Positions 1 through 7,709 of a DNA stretch of 64,000 nt are shown one piece after another (position 1 is the stretch's first letter; each line of letters opens with the position of its first letter). The position numbers were made by a program, and so were the translations under genes. The notes beneath the pieces are model-generated. The model worked only from the letters and a program-made list of their open reading frames with translations. It was not told the origin of the DNA and searched no databases. The stretch is from CALDTK01 sp965215115 (lineage in GTDB: Bacteria > Bacteroidota > Bacteroidia > Chitinophagales > Saprospiraceae): NCBI GenBank assembly GCA_965215115.1, contig OZ244050.1, forward strand, positions 4,154,001 through 4,218,000, given 5' to 3'.

Positions 1-288
1 CACGGGTTCGGCCCCGAGGTAGGCCACCGCGTTGGCGCTGGCGATGAAGGTGATGTTGGGGATGACGACGAGGTCGCCGCGCTCCACGCCTATGAGCTTC
101 ATCGAGAGGTGCAGTCCGGCCGTACCGTTCATACACGATACCCCGTAGGGCAGCCCCGCGAAGTCGGCGACCGTCTGCTCGAACTGCGTAACGTAGGCGC
201 CGGCCGAGCTGATCCAGCCCGTATCGAGGCATTCCTTGACGTACCGCCATTCGTTGCCGGCGAGGTGGGGGACGGACAGGGGGATCAT
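1..288 (-). CDS. DegT/DnrJ/EryC1-family sugar aminotransferase (N-terminal part, cut by window edge)
   Basis: PLP-dependent aminotransferase of the family that converts 4-keto sugars (on nucleotide carriers) to amino sugars in surface-glycan pathways. Only the first 96 residues are in the window; the gene continues to the left. Seen in the translation: IPLSVPHLAGNEW near the start, the DTGWISSAG segment that precedes the substrate and cofactor region, and NGTAGLHLSM followed by VIPNITFIASANAV, all typical of the LegC/PglE-like branch. The active-site lysine would lie outside the window. ATG at 288 is the only good start. It follows the PglD-like acyltransferase by 26 bases, and aminotransferase plus PglD is the usual pair for making an N-acylated 4-amino-4,6-dideoxy sugar. 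The exact sugar cannot be read from this fragment. Confidence 0.85.
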   Translation of the reverse strand, partial: MIPLSVPHLAGNEWRYVKECLDTGWISSAGAYVTQFEQTVADFAGLPYGVSCMNGTAGLHLSMKLIGVERGDLVVIPNITFIASANAVAYLGAEPV

Positions 289-314
289 TCGATGATTAAG
301 TGGAGCGGCTGAGC

Positions 315-968
315 CTAGTCCGCGAGGGAGCTAATGACCTTGGCGGGGTTGCCAAAAACGGTGGTGTCACGTTTCACCGAACGCAGGACGATGCTACCGA
401 CCCCCACCACGGAGCGCTCACCGATGCGTTTGCGCGGGAGGATGGAGCAGTGGGGGTGGATCGTGACACCGTCGGCGATGTGGGTGAAACCGCCGACGAG
501 GGTGAAGGCATTGATGTGGCAGAAGTTGCCGATAACGCAGTCGTGACCGACGCCTATGTGGGAGTTGAGCGAGCTGTGTCGCCCGATACGCGTGTTCGGG
601 GCCACGCTGCAGTAGGGTCCGATGATCGTTCCCTCGCCGATGACGGCATTCCGGCTCACGAGGGCGTGGTTGTGGATGAGCGTGATGAACTTCGCCCCCC
701 GTGCCCCGAGAAGCTCGACGTAGGCGGCGCGATACTTCTGATCCGGGAGAGTGCAGACGAAGACCTCGTTCTCGCTGGGCTGATACGAATCGATCAGACC
801 TACGATCCGACCGGCAATACCGAAGCGATCTGCGTCGCTGTCGATGTAGCCGCCGAAGGTCCACTCCGTGCCGTAGCCTCCGAACGTAGGGAGGAAGTCA
901 CCCACCTCCCGGCCGTAAGCCCCGCCACCGATGAGGATGAGTTTCTTTAGTTCCGTACTGGGCGTCAT
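315..968 (-). CDS. PglD/NeuD-family sugar N-acyltransferase
   Basis: Transfers an acyl group to an amino sugar nucleotide in the cytoplasm. An N-terminal Rossmann-like PglD domain begins with LILIGGGAYGREV (residues 10-22). A left-handed beta-helix of hexapeptide repeats follows from about residue 100 (for example NAVIGEGTIIGP) and contains GHDCVIGNF with the probable catalytic base His142. The length, 217 residues, fits the family. ATG at 968 is chosen over an earlier ATG because it forms an ATGA overlap with the stop of the upstream synthase gene. In PglD the donor is acetyl-CoA. The neighbouring ACP, KAS III and ketoreductase genes suggest that here the donor may be a longer or hydroxylated acyl group, which is inference. 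Confidence 0.85.
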   Translation of the reverse strand: MTPSTELKKLILIGGGAYGREVGDFLPTFGGYGTEWTFGGYIDSDADRFGIAGRIVGLIDSYQPSENEVFVCTLPDQKYRAAYVELLGARGAKFITLIHNHALVSRNAVIGEGTIIGPYCSVAPNTRIGRHSSLNSHIGVGHDCVIGNFCHINAFTLVGGFTHIADGVTIHPHCSILPRKRIGERSVVGVGSIVLRSVKRDTTVFGNPAKVISSLAD

Positions 969-1981
969 GCCTTGGTGAGTATGCACGCCCCGAGCGATAG
1001 CCCCACCCCGAAGCCAACGAGGGCAATCCTGTCGCCAGGTGCGCTGGGTGAGGCGTCCTCGGTTCGCTTGAGGGCAATGGGGATCGTGGCCGAGACGGTG
1101 TTCCCGACGTCGGCCATGTCGATGATGAAAGCCTCCTCGGGGAGGCCCATCTTCTTGCGAAGGTGGTTGAGCATGAAGCTGTTCGCCTGATGAAAGACGA
1201 ACTTCGATATGTCGGGGGTCCCGAGCGCGCTAGACGCCAGTACACGGTTGAGGATCGACGGAACGCCGTCGAGGGTAAAGGCGAAGATGCCGGGGCCGTC
1301 CATGTAGAGCTCGGCGTCGGTGTGCTCGTTGTCGAATTCGTCGGCGATGACCGTGGTCGAGGGCTCCGGCTGACGCCAGGCACCGGCTTTGACGATCAGC
1401 TTATCGTACCCGCTGCCATCCGTACCGTAGGCGAACGCTCCGATCTCGTATCCCTGCTCGACAGCAGAGATTAGCGTCGCCGAGGCACCGTCACCGAAGA
1501 TGGTCTTCGAGCTCTTGTCTTTCTCACCGACGAATTTGCTGTAGGTCTCCCCCGTAAGCATAAGGACGCAGGTGGCCTGCCCGCTGGCAATCAAGCCCTT
1601 CGCGAGGCCCAGCCCGTAGATATATCCAGAGCACCCGAGGTTGAAGTCGAGCGCCCCGGCGTGGCTGGGTATCCCGAGGCGGTGTTGGAGTACGCAGGCG
1701 GTCGTGGGGAGGAAGTAGTCGGGGCTCTGCGTACAGAGCACGACGAAGTCCACGGACGACCTGTCGGTTTGTGTATCGTCGAAGAGTCGCTCCGCGGCGG
1801 CGAAGGCGAGGTCGCCCGAGGTCTCGTTATCGCCCGCGATGTGGCGACAGTAGATCCCTGTTTTGCGAGAGATCTTGTCCACGGACCACTCCGGGAACTG
1901 CTCGGTGATATCTTGGTTGGTCAGGGTGCCTGCCGGGACGTAGTAGCTGAGGGCGTTGAGGTAGACTTTAGGTAGATTCAC
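965..1981 (-). CDS. 3-oxoacyl-ACP synthase III (FabH/KAS III-like), second copy
   Basis: Condensing enzyme that joins an acyl starter to malonyl-ACP. The 338-residue protein has the KAS III triad: Cys117 in FNLGCSGYIYG, His264 in FHQANSF and Asn294 in VGNTVSATIP. The GFGVGLS glycine-rich C-terminal motif is also present. It starts with GTG at 1981, overlapping the stop of the upstream reductase as GTGA, and its own stop overlaps the acyltransferase start as ATGA, so the genes are translationally linked. It is a divergent paralogue of the synthase at 2735-3793. Two KAS III enzymes in one cassette suggest either two condensation steps, a heterodimer, or one acting as an acyltransferase. This is not the housekeeping fabH: there is no fabD, fabF or plsX here and the flanking genes are glycan genes. 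Confidence 0.88.
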   Translation of the reverse strand: MNLPKVYLNALSYYVPAGTLTNQDITEQFPEWSVDKISRKTGIYCRHIAGDNETSGDLAFAAAERLFDDTQTDRSSVDFVVLCTQSPDYFLPTTACVLQHRLGIPSHAGALDFNLGCSGYIYGLGLAKGLIASGQATCVLMLTGETYSKFVGEKDKSSKTIFGDGASATLISAVEQGYEIGAFAYGTDGSGYDKLIVKAGAWRQPEPSTTVIADEFDNEHTDAELYMDGPGIFAFTLDGVPSILNRVLASSALGTPDISKFVFHQANSFMLNHLRKKMGLPEEAFIIDMADVGNTVSATIPIALKRTEDASPSAPGDRIALVGFGVGLSLGACILTKA

Positions 1982-2751
1982 GCGCCGGCGGGGTTGAGCG
2001 GAGTTAAGGTAATGCCCCCGTCGACGACGAGCGTGGTCCCGGTCACGAAGCCCGATGCATCACTGAGGAGGTAGACGGCGGCGTTAGCGACATCCGACGG
2101 TTTGCCCCAGTCGCCCAAGACGTACTTGGCCTTGTCGGCCGCGATGGCTTCCTCGGTGAGCTTGAGGGACGTGAGGTCGGCACCCTCGGTGGCGATCATC
2201 CCTGGGGCGATGCAGTTCGAACGGATCTTCTTGCTACCGAGGTCGGCGGCGATCCCGCGGGAGAAAGCCGTGAGCCCGGCCTTCGTCGCGCCGTAGACGA
2301 AGTGCGCCCTCGACGCCACGAGGGGCCCAGTGATCGACGTGATGGTCACGATACTGCACGCCCGGTTGATCTTCTTGCCCTGGAGCAAGTCCCGGAAGAG
2401 CTTGATCTGTGAGGTGAGATTGATCTCGAACATGCGATCGATCGCTTCGTCGGTAGCGCTGCGGAAGGTGTACAGGTCCATGATCCCCGCGCACAGCACG
2501 AAGCCGTCGAGTTTCGGCACGGCCGCGACCAGCGCGGCCCTGAAGGTAGCCTCCGTGAGGTCACCGGCGATACTGTCGTGGTTCTCGCCCGTGAGGGACT
2601 CCACACAGGTCGCGAGACGCTCTTCCGAGCGTCCCGTCACCACGACCCGCGCGCCGAGCTGGGCACAGGTCTGCGCGATGGCCCGTCCGATACCGGACGT
2701 GGCCCCCGTCACGAGGACTGTTTTGCCGCTAAGGCTAAAAGGATTTTCCAT
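1978..2751 (-). CDS. Short-chain dehydrogenase/reductase, FabG-like 3-oxoacyl-ACP reductase
   Basis: NAD(P)H-dependent reductase of the classical SDR family, 257 residues. Visible motifs are the cofactor-binding TGATSGIG (15-22), Asn111, Ser139 in ITSITG, and the catalytic YGATK (Tyr153, Lys157). The C-terminal VTGTTLVVDGG is typical of FabG-like members. It lies between two KAS III genes downstream of an ACP gene. The natural reading is reduction of the 3-ketoacyl-ACP made by the synthases to a 3-hydroxyacyl-ACP. ATG at 2751 lies inside the end of the upstream synthase gene (17-base overlap) and the stop overlaps the next start. A sugar-ketoreductase role is a less likely alternative. Confidence 0.85.
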   Translation of the reverse strand: MENPFSLSGKTVLVTGATSGIGRAIAQTCAQLGARVVVTGRSEERLATCVESLTGENHDSIAGDLTEATFRAALVAAVPKLDGFVLCAGIMDLYTFRSATDEAIDRMFEINLTSQIKLFRDLLQGKKINRACSIVTITSITGPLVASRAHFVYGATKAGLTAFSRGIAADLGSKKIRSNCIAPGMIATEGADLTSLKLTEEAIAADKAKYVLGDWGKPSDVANAAVYLLSDASGFVTGTTLVVDGGITLTPLNPAGA

Positions 2752-3793
2752 CGAACTCTATAACTTTAGCCACCTTGACATCGGAGATCGTCGTGATCAG
2801 GGAGCCCCACGACAGTCCGACCCCGAAGCCACTGAGCAGGTACTTCCGGCCCCCTCCCATCAACTCGTCGCGCAGGTTGGCCACCATGGTGATGGGCACC
2901 GTGGCGGAGGACGTGTTGCCGTAGTCGTGCAGGCTGTAAGGGACCTGCTCCGGGGCGGCTTTGAGTTTTTTGCGAATGCCCTCGAGCATCATCCGGTTGG
3001 CTTGGTGCAGGACGATGTAGTCGATGTCCTGCACGTCGAGGGCCTCGGCGGCGAGGTGACTCTTGAGTAATTTCGGTACCCGCCCTATGCCGAACGTGAA
3101 GACGTTCATGCCGTCCAGGTGTAGGTCTACGCGTCGCCGCGTGAGGCCATCTTCCGTGTGGGCGTCGAAGCTCTCGCGGGTGAGGCCTTCGCGGTAGCCC
3201 ACGCCGGGGATGATGATGTCGTCGTAGCCGTCGCCGTCGCCGCCGATCATGAAGGAGTCCTCGCCGTCGCCGTGGTGGACGACCGTCGCCGTACCAGAGT
3301 CGCCGAACAGCGGCCAGGTACTCTTATCCTTGCGGTTGCAGCCCACCGTACTCGTGTCGCCGACCAGTAGCATCCCCTTGGCGCCCGGGAAGGCGCGCAG
3401 CATGCTCGAGAGCACGAAGAGTCCGTAGATGTAGCCCGAGCACCCTTCGGTAATGTGGATCGCGATGCAGGACTTCGGTAGGCCCAGTTTGTCCTGGAGG
3501 AGGTGGGCCGTGGACGGCACCAGGTAGTCGGGGGTCTGCGTGACGAAGACGAGGACCTGGATATCGTCCGCGGAGACGCCCGAGGCGGGGTCGGCGAAGA
3601 TGGCTTCGGCGGCGCGTTGGCAGTAGTCCGCAGTGGTCGTCCCGGGGGCCGCGACGCGTCGGTACGCGATGCCGGTGGTCTCGATGATCCGCGCCATATC
3701 GACGCCGGGGAAGTCGAGCTCGGCATTGCTTACCCTATCGGTCGGGACACAGGCCACGATCCCGTCGAAGGCGAGGTGCGGGAGCTTGGTCAC
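2735..3793 (-). CDS. 3-oxoacyl-ACP synthase III (FabH/KAS III-like), first copy
   Basis: KAS III-type condensing enzyme, 352 residues from the GTG at 3793. The triad is Cys118 in ITEGCSGYIYG, His263 in VLHQANRMM and Asn293 in YGNTSSATVP. Another possible start is the TTG at 3805, which overlaps the ACP stop as TTGA, an arrangement used again elsewhere in this locus. There is no ATG in the right place, and the GTG sits directly after a GGAGG run that is too close to act as a normal ribosome-binding site. An acyl carrier protein gene lies immediately upstream and an SDR overlaps the 3' end. Together with the copy at 965-1981 it forms the core of a private acyl-chain pathway for the glycan locus. 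Confidence 0.88.
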   Translation of the reverse strand: MTKLPHLAFDGIVACVPTDRVSNAELDFPGVDMARIIETTGIAYRRVAAPGTTTADYCQRAAEAIFADPASGVSADDIQVLVFVTQTPDYLVPSTAHLLQDKLGLPKSCIAIHITEGCSGYIYGLFVLSSMLRAFPGAKGMLLVGDTSTVGCNRKDKSTWPLFGDSGTATVVHHGDGEDSFMIGGDGDGYDDIIIPGVGYREGLTRESFDAHTEDGLTRRRVDLHLDGMNVFTFGIGRVPKLLKSHLAAEALDVQDIDYIVLHQANRMMLEGIRKKLKAAPEQVPYSLHDYGNTSSATVPITMVANLRDELMGGGRKYLLSGFGVGLSWGSLITTISDVKVAKVIEFDGKSF

Positions 3794-3801
3794 CTCCTGG
3801 C

Positions 3802-4044
3802 TCAAGAGTGGCGCGTTTCGATGAGCTCGAAGAGGTCCTTGACGGACTTCGAGCCCCGGATGTCGTCGCCGTTGAGCTCGACGCCGTACTCGTCGTCTGC
3901 CATCGCGATCACCGAGAGCGCAACCAGGCTGTCCCAATCCTCCAGACTCCGGAACTCGGTATCCATGTCTATGGCGACATCGTCGTCGAGGAGGTCGAAC
4001 TGATCCTTGAAGTTGTTGAGGAACTCGTTTTTGTCAATACTCAT
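3802..4044 (-). CDS. Acyl carrier protein
   Basis: Small acidic carrier protein of 80 residues that holds the growing acyl chain on a phosphopantetheine arm. The attachment serine is Ser39 in the DWDSL signature (EDWDSLVALSVI). It is the first gene of the acyl cassette and has its own promoter-like element about 60 bases upstream. It differs from a housekeeping AcpP in its context: it is followed by two KAS III enzymes, a reductase and sugar-modifying enzymes, and lies inside a polysaccharide locus. ATG at 4044. Similar dedicated ACP genes are known next to fabH-like and fabG-like genes in the viosamine (flagellin glycan) island of Pseudomonas syringae, which is the closest known parallel I can name. 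Confidence 0.9.
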   Translation of the reverse strand: MSIDKNEFLNNFKDQFDLLDDDVAIDMDTEFRSLEDWDSLVALSVIAMADDEYGVELNGDDIRGSKSVKDLFELIETRHS

Positions 4045-4101
4045 GAGAAAGGGTTATTGGCGCAGTGCCAGGGACGCGGAGCCGTGGTGACCACGCGAGC
4101 G

Positions 4102-4109
4102 CAAATGTA
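4102..4109 (-). promoter_or_regulatory. Bacteroidota -7 promoter box for the ACP cassette
   Basis: On the minus strand the sequence reads TACATTTG, matching the TAnnTTTG -7 consensus of Bacteroidota sigma factor. It lies 57 bases before the ACP start codon, in the first real gap (about 160 bases) of the polysaccharide locus. No clear -33 TTG is seen at the usual distance. It suggests that the acyl cassette can be transcribed separately. Confidence 0.5.
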
Positions 4110-4204
4110 GGGAAGATGGCTATTGGGTGCTGGCTGGTAAGAGACGTGTGAGCACACGCGATGAACGTCCAGAGCGAGCCGCGGTGTTTGTCGTGTCACG
4201 ACCT

Positions 4205-5353
4205 TTAGCGCAGGCACTCCCGGACACGTTCCACGAAGATGTCGGTCGTGTAGGAGGTCCGCGCCACGGCAAGATTTTGACGTCCGTACTTTACGCAGGA
4301 GGCCATATCGCTGGCAAACGCACCCAGCACAGTGTGTAAGCTCGGTACGGATCGCGGCGCCACTTCTAGTCCGTTGACGCCGGGCGTGAAGATGTCGAAG
4401 TTGCCGCTGTGGTCGGTGGTCACCACCGCGCACCCGGAAGCATACGCCTCGAGGATACTGATTGGCTGGCCCTCGTAGGCGTAGTAGGTCGGGAGGCAGA
4501 ATATGTGTGCCTCCGCGAGCAGACGCTGCTTCTTAGCCCCCGCGGCGAAGCCGTGGTAGGTGATCGTGCCGACACCCGCGATGCGGTCGATGAAGTTCCG
4601 CTGTCTGGTGTCGTCGTCGAAGGAACCCGCGAAGTGGAACGAAACGTCGCGCCGGCCCTCCGCGTGGAACTGAAGCGCGACGGTGAGCAGCTCCTCGTAG
4701 CCCTTGCCGGAAATCAGACTACTCAAGTAGAGGATGTTGACCTGCTGTACGTCCGCAAACTTCGCCTCGAGCTCTTGGTCGGTGATGAAGTATCGGTCCT
4801 GGGCGAAATTCGGGATTACGGCGAGCTTCTGCTGATCGGCGAGGAACGAGTAGGTCGACGCGTGTCGGTGGCCCAGCACGATGACGCGGCGTATGCTCGC
4901 GTAGGCCAGGCGATTGAGCCAGTACAGCAATCGGTGATCGCGACTCAGGATGCGCTTCATCCCCTGCCCGCCGTGCAGGTGCACTACGTATTTGTCGAGG
5001 TGGCTACGGCTCAGTAGGTAGATCAGCAGGTCTTTGCTGGTGCCCTGGCGGGACTCCGACAGATTGAAGTAAACGACATCGGCCTCGCGCGCTTTCGCAC
5101 GGATGCCCCGCAGGAGCACCAACACCTCCAGGCCGCGTCGTAGCTTCCCGATAGGACCCGCGTCGGAGTTGGGTTTCGCCATGTCGATGACGGAAACCGC
5201 GAACGTTGGATCGGCTACGAGGGCCTCCAAGACGACCTGATTGGCGAGCGACTGGCCCGTGAGCGGGGGCGGGACCGGCGCAATCATTAGTACTTTAATT
5301 ACGCGTTCGCCCCGTGCGCCGGCCTCGTTCTCGGGGAAGGAAGAGGGCCCCAT
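4205..5353 (-). CDS. GT4-family glycosyltransferase
   Basis: GT-B fold glycosyltransferase, 382 residues, that adds one sugar during assembly of the lipid-linked repeat unit at the inner face of the inner membrane. The N-terminal MIAPVPPPLTGQS is the first glycine-rich loop. The C-terminal domain carries the nucleotide-sugar-binding EGQPISILEAYASGC with the E-x7-E pattern. It resembles the glycosyltransferase at 14845-15963: both have a PPPxTGxS loop, a PNFAxx segment and CLPTYYxYEGQP, so the two are paralogues. ATG at 5353 overlaps the upstream stop as TAATG. Its 3' end is followed by about 160 gene-free bases carrying the promoter of the next cassette, so it is probably the last gene of its operon. 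Confidence 0.85.
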   Translation of the reverse strand: MGPSSFPENEAGARGERVIKVLMIAPVPPPLTGQSLANQVVLEALVADPTFAVSVIDMAKPNSDAGPIGKLRRGLEVLVLLRGIRAKAREADVVYFNLSESRQGTSKDLLIYLLSRSHLDKYVVHLHGGQGMKRILSRDHRLLYWLNRLAYASIRRVIVLGHRHASTYSFLADQQKLAVIPNFAQDRYFITDQELEAKFADVQQVNILYLSSLISGKGYEELLTVALQFHAEGRRDVSFHFAGSFDDDTRQRNFIDRIAGVGTITYHGFAAGAKKQRLLAEAHIFCLPTYYAYEGQPISILEAYASGCAVVTTDHSGNFDIFTPGVNGLEVAPRSVPSLHTVLGAFASDMASCVKYGRQNLAVARTSYTTDIFVERVRECLR

Positions 5354-6567
5354 TAGGCTTCGGCGGGAGTACGACCCGCCCCGAGGCGTGTCTCGATGAG
5401 CGTGGCTGAATGCGCGACGTGGTAGTTGGCGCTCAGGTAGGCACGCCCCCGGCGCCCCATGTCGTCGAGGGTGCCCGGGCGGAGGTCGGCGAGGGCTTTG
5501 ATCGCGCCGACGGCCTCCCCGAGCTCGGCAGAGCTAAGCGCGAACCCGTACCCCCGCCGCACGGCGTCGGTCCCGACATCCGAGGAGTCGTCCGTGAGGC
5601 AGAGCACGGGCTTTGCGTACTCCAGGTAGCTCAGCAGGCGACTCGGGTAGTTCGGGATCGTGAACCTCGCGTCCAGCAGGATCAAGCCAATATCGGCATG
5701 GGCGAGTTGGGCGTCGTAGGCCGCTTTCGGCAGCGCGGACTTCAGTTCGAGATTCGGTGGCTCGTGCGTTTTGGCGAAAGCCTCCAGACTCCCGTACTCC
5801 GTACCCGAGCCGATGATCACGAAACGGACCCGCGGCTCGTCGGCGAGGTGACGGATGAGGTCGATGAGGAAAGGGATACCCTGCGGCTTGCCGAGATTCC
5901 CGCCGTACATCACGGTAAGCGGGCGCTCCGCGGTGTAAGCTTCGGGAGTGTCCGACTCGGTGCCGGTATCCAGGGCAACCGGCTCTATGGCGTTCGGGAG
6001 GAGGTGCACCTTGGCGGCGGGGACCTTCGGGTTGTGCGCCCGCACGTAGGCGACGTTGGCCTCCGACATGCAGCCGATGGCCTCGCAGCGCGTGTACAGT
6101 CGCCGCTCCATGCGGCGGTAATAGCGGTGGAGGATGCCCCCGCGGCGCATCAGCCCGATGTCGACGGCGTTTTGCGGGAAGATATCCTTGAGCATCAGGT
6201 AGCGAAACGCCCCCATCTGCCCGAGGAGGTCGAAGGTCTTGACGAGCGTAATCGGCGGCGTGGCCACGAGCGCGAGGTCGAGACGCTCACCGGGGAGGCA
6301 CTTCCGGATGGCGCCGCGGAGGTCGTCGTCGTAGGAGAGCAGCGACCTAAGTTTGGAGAGCCGGCCGGACTTCTGGCCCCCGTGCGTCGGGAAGTGGAGA
6401 ATCCGGTAGCTGCCCCGGTCTTCGAGACGTGTTTCGGCGCCGGCCCCGCTGGCGTTGGCGACGGTGAGGTGGTGCCCGCGCGATACGAGTTCCCTAACGA
6501 GATCGGCGTAGAGATTCCGCTCCGAGAGGTCCGCGAACGGGACGAGTGTCGAGAAGAAGATTTTCAT
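5353..6567 (-). CDS. WbuB-like glycosyltransferase (probable L-fucosamine-type transferase)
   Basis: GT4-family glycosyltransferase, 404 residues. The opening MKIFFSTLVPFADL, the TPPITLVKTFDLL and MLKDIFPQNAVDIG segments and PNAIEPVAL match the WbuB group, whose members transfer N-acetyl-L-fucosamine in O-antigen synthesis. The context supports this: it directly follows fnlC, the last enzyme of UDP-L-FucNAc formation, with an ATGA overlap. That overlap is why ATG at 6567 is preferred to an upstream in-frame start at 6585. The acceptor-side loop and a nucleotide-binding C-terminal half (VMYGGNLGKPQG) are visible. Donor specificity for FucNAc or its acetamidino form is inferred from neighbours. 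The sequence contains one exact copy of the iterated 14-base word (5768). Confidence 0.8.
   Translation of the reverse strand: MKIFFSTLVPFADLSERNLYADLVRELVSRGHHLTVANASGAGAETRLEDRGSYRILHFPTHGGQKSGRLSKLRSLLSYDDDLRGAIRKCLPGERLDLALVATPPITLVKTFDLLGQMGAFRYLMLKDIFPQNAVDIGLMRRGGILHRYYRRMERRLYTRCEAIGCMSEANVAYVRAHNPKVPAAKVHLLPNAIEPVALDTGTESDTPEAYTAERPLTVMYGGNLGKPQGIPFLIDLIRHLADEPRVRFVIIGSGTEYGSLEAFAKTHEPPNLELKSALPKAAYDAQLAHADIGLILLDARFTIPNYPSRLLSYLEYAKPVLCLTDDSSDVGTDAVRRGYGFALSSAELGEAVGAIKALADLRPGTLDDMGRRGRAYLSANYHVAHSATLIETRLGAGRTPAEA
5768..5782 (+). repeat. Iterated word GTTTTGGCGAAAGCC, copy 1
   Basis: Exact copy inside the WbuB-like gene; on the coding strand it gives codons for AFAKT. Confidence 0.85.
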
Positions 6568-7709
6568 GTCGCGTCTTTGCGCCACACGACGCGATTGACG
6601 TAGTCCACGTAGGAGACGATGAGCCGCACGACCTTGTCGGATACGTCCGGGATAGAGTAGTCGGCCACGTCGCGTACCTGCGCACCGGTGGCCTGCGCGT
6701 CCAGCAGGGCCAGTGCCTGTAGCGCGCGCTCGGCGTTGAGCCCGACCATCATGACGGCGGCCGACTCCATGGCCTCCGGCCGCTCGTGGGCCTCGCGGAG
6801 GTTGATGGCTTTGAACTTGAGCACCGACGACTCCTCGCTGATGGTCCCGCTGTCCGAGAGCACGCAGCGGGCGTTGATCTGGAGGCTCACGTAATCGAAG
6901 AACCCGAGGGGTTTGAGCTCGCGGACCAGCGGGTCGAGCTGCGCGTTGGTGGCCCTGAGTCGGGCGGCTGTCCGTGGGTGGGTCGAGATGATGATCGGGA
7001 GGCCGTACGTTTTGGCGACAGCGTTCAAGACCTCGACGCCGCGGGCCAGACTCGCGTCCCCGTCGACGTTCTCGGCGCGGTGGAGGCTCACCACGAAGTA
7101 CTGCCCCCGCTCCAGCTCCTGCTCGTCGAGGATCGCCGAACCTTCGATCGCCTCGCGGTGGTGCGCGAGGACTTCGAACATGGGACTGCCCGTCTTAATG
7201 ACGCGATCCGGCGGGAGGCCCTCGGCGAGCAGGTACTCGCGCGCGATCGAGGAGTAGGTCAGGTTGATGTCCGAGATGTGGTCGACGATGCGGCGGTTGA
7301 CCTCCTCGGGGACGCGCTGGTCGAAACAGCGGTTGCCGGCCTCCATGTGGAAGATCGGGATCTTGAGCTTCTTCGCCGGGATGGCCGCCAGACAACTGTT
7401 CGTATCGCCCAGGATCAGTACCGCGTCGGGCCGCAAGCGCGCGAGTTCGCGGCCGACGGCACTGATCACGTTGCCGATCGTATCGATGGCGCTCTCGCCG
7501 GCGGCGTCGAGGAACACGTCGGGCTTGCGCAGCCCGAGGTCGCGGAAGAAGATCTCGTTGAGCTCGTAGTCGTAGTTCTGCCCCGTGTGGACCAGGGTGT
7601 GCCGAATGGCCACCGACTCGTCGAGCTTCGAGAGCACGCGCGAGAGCCGGATGATCTCGGGCCGGGTCCCGACGATGCTGGCGACGTGGAGCTGCTGGAG
7701 GTCAGACAT
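6564..7709 (-). CDS. fnlC: UDP-N-acetylglucosamine 2-epimerase homologue, FnlC/WbjD type
   Basis: Third enzyme of UDP-N-acetyl-L-fucosamine synthesis; it inverts C2 to give UDP-L-FucNAc. The 381-residue protein has the WecB-fold signatures VGTRPEII, LGDTNSCLA, HMEAGNRCFDQRVPEEVNRR and DSGTISEES. ATG at 7709 overlaps the end of fnlB by 8 bases; the in-frame TTG two codons earlier is less likely. The gene order fnlA-fnlB-fnlC distinguishes it from the general WecB epimerase (UDP-ManNAc). Confidence 0.9.
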   Translation of the reverse strand: MSDLQQLHVASIVGTRPEIIRLSRVLSKLDESVAIRHTLVHTGQNYDYELNEIFFRDLGLRKPDVFLDAAGESAIDTIGNVISAVGRELARLRPDAVLILGDTNSCLAAIPAKKLKIPIFHMEAGNRCFDQRVPEEVNRRIVDHISDINLTYSSIAREYLLAEGLPPDRVIKTGSPMFEVLAHHREAIEGSAILDEQELERGQYFVVSLHRAENVDGDASLARGVEVLNAVAKTYGLPIIISTHPRTAARLRATNAQLDPLVRELKPLGFFDYVSLQINARCVLSDSGTISEESSVLKFKAINLREAHERPEAMESAAVMMVGLNAERALQALALLDAQATGAQVRDVADYSIPDVSDKVVRLIVSYVDYVNRVVWRKDAT

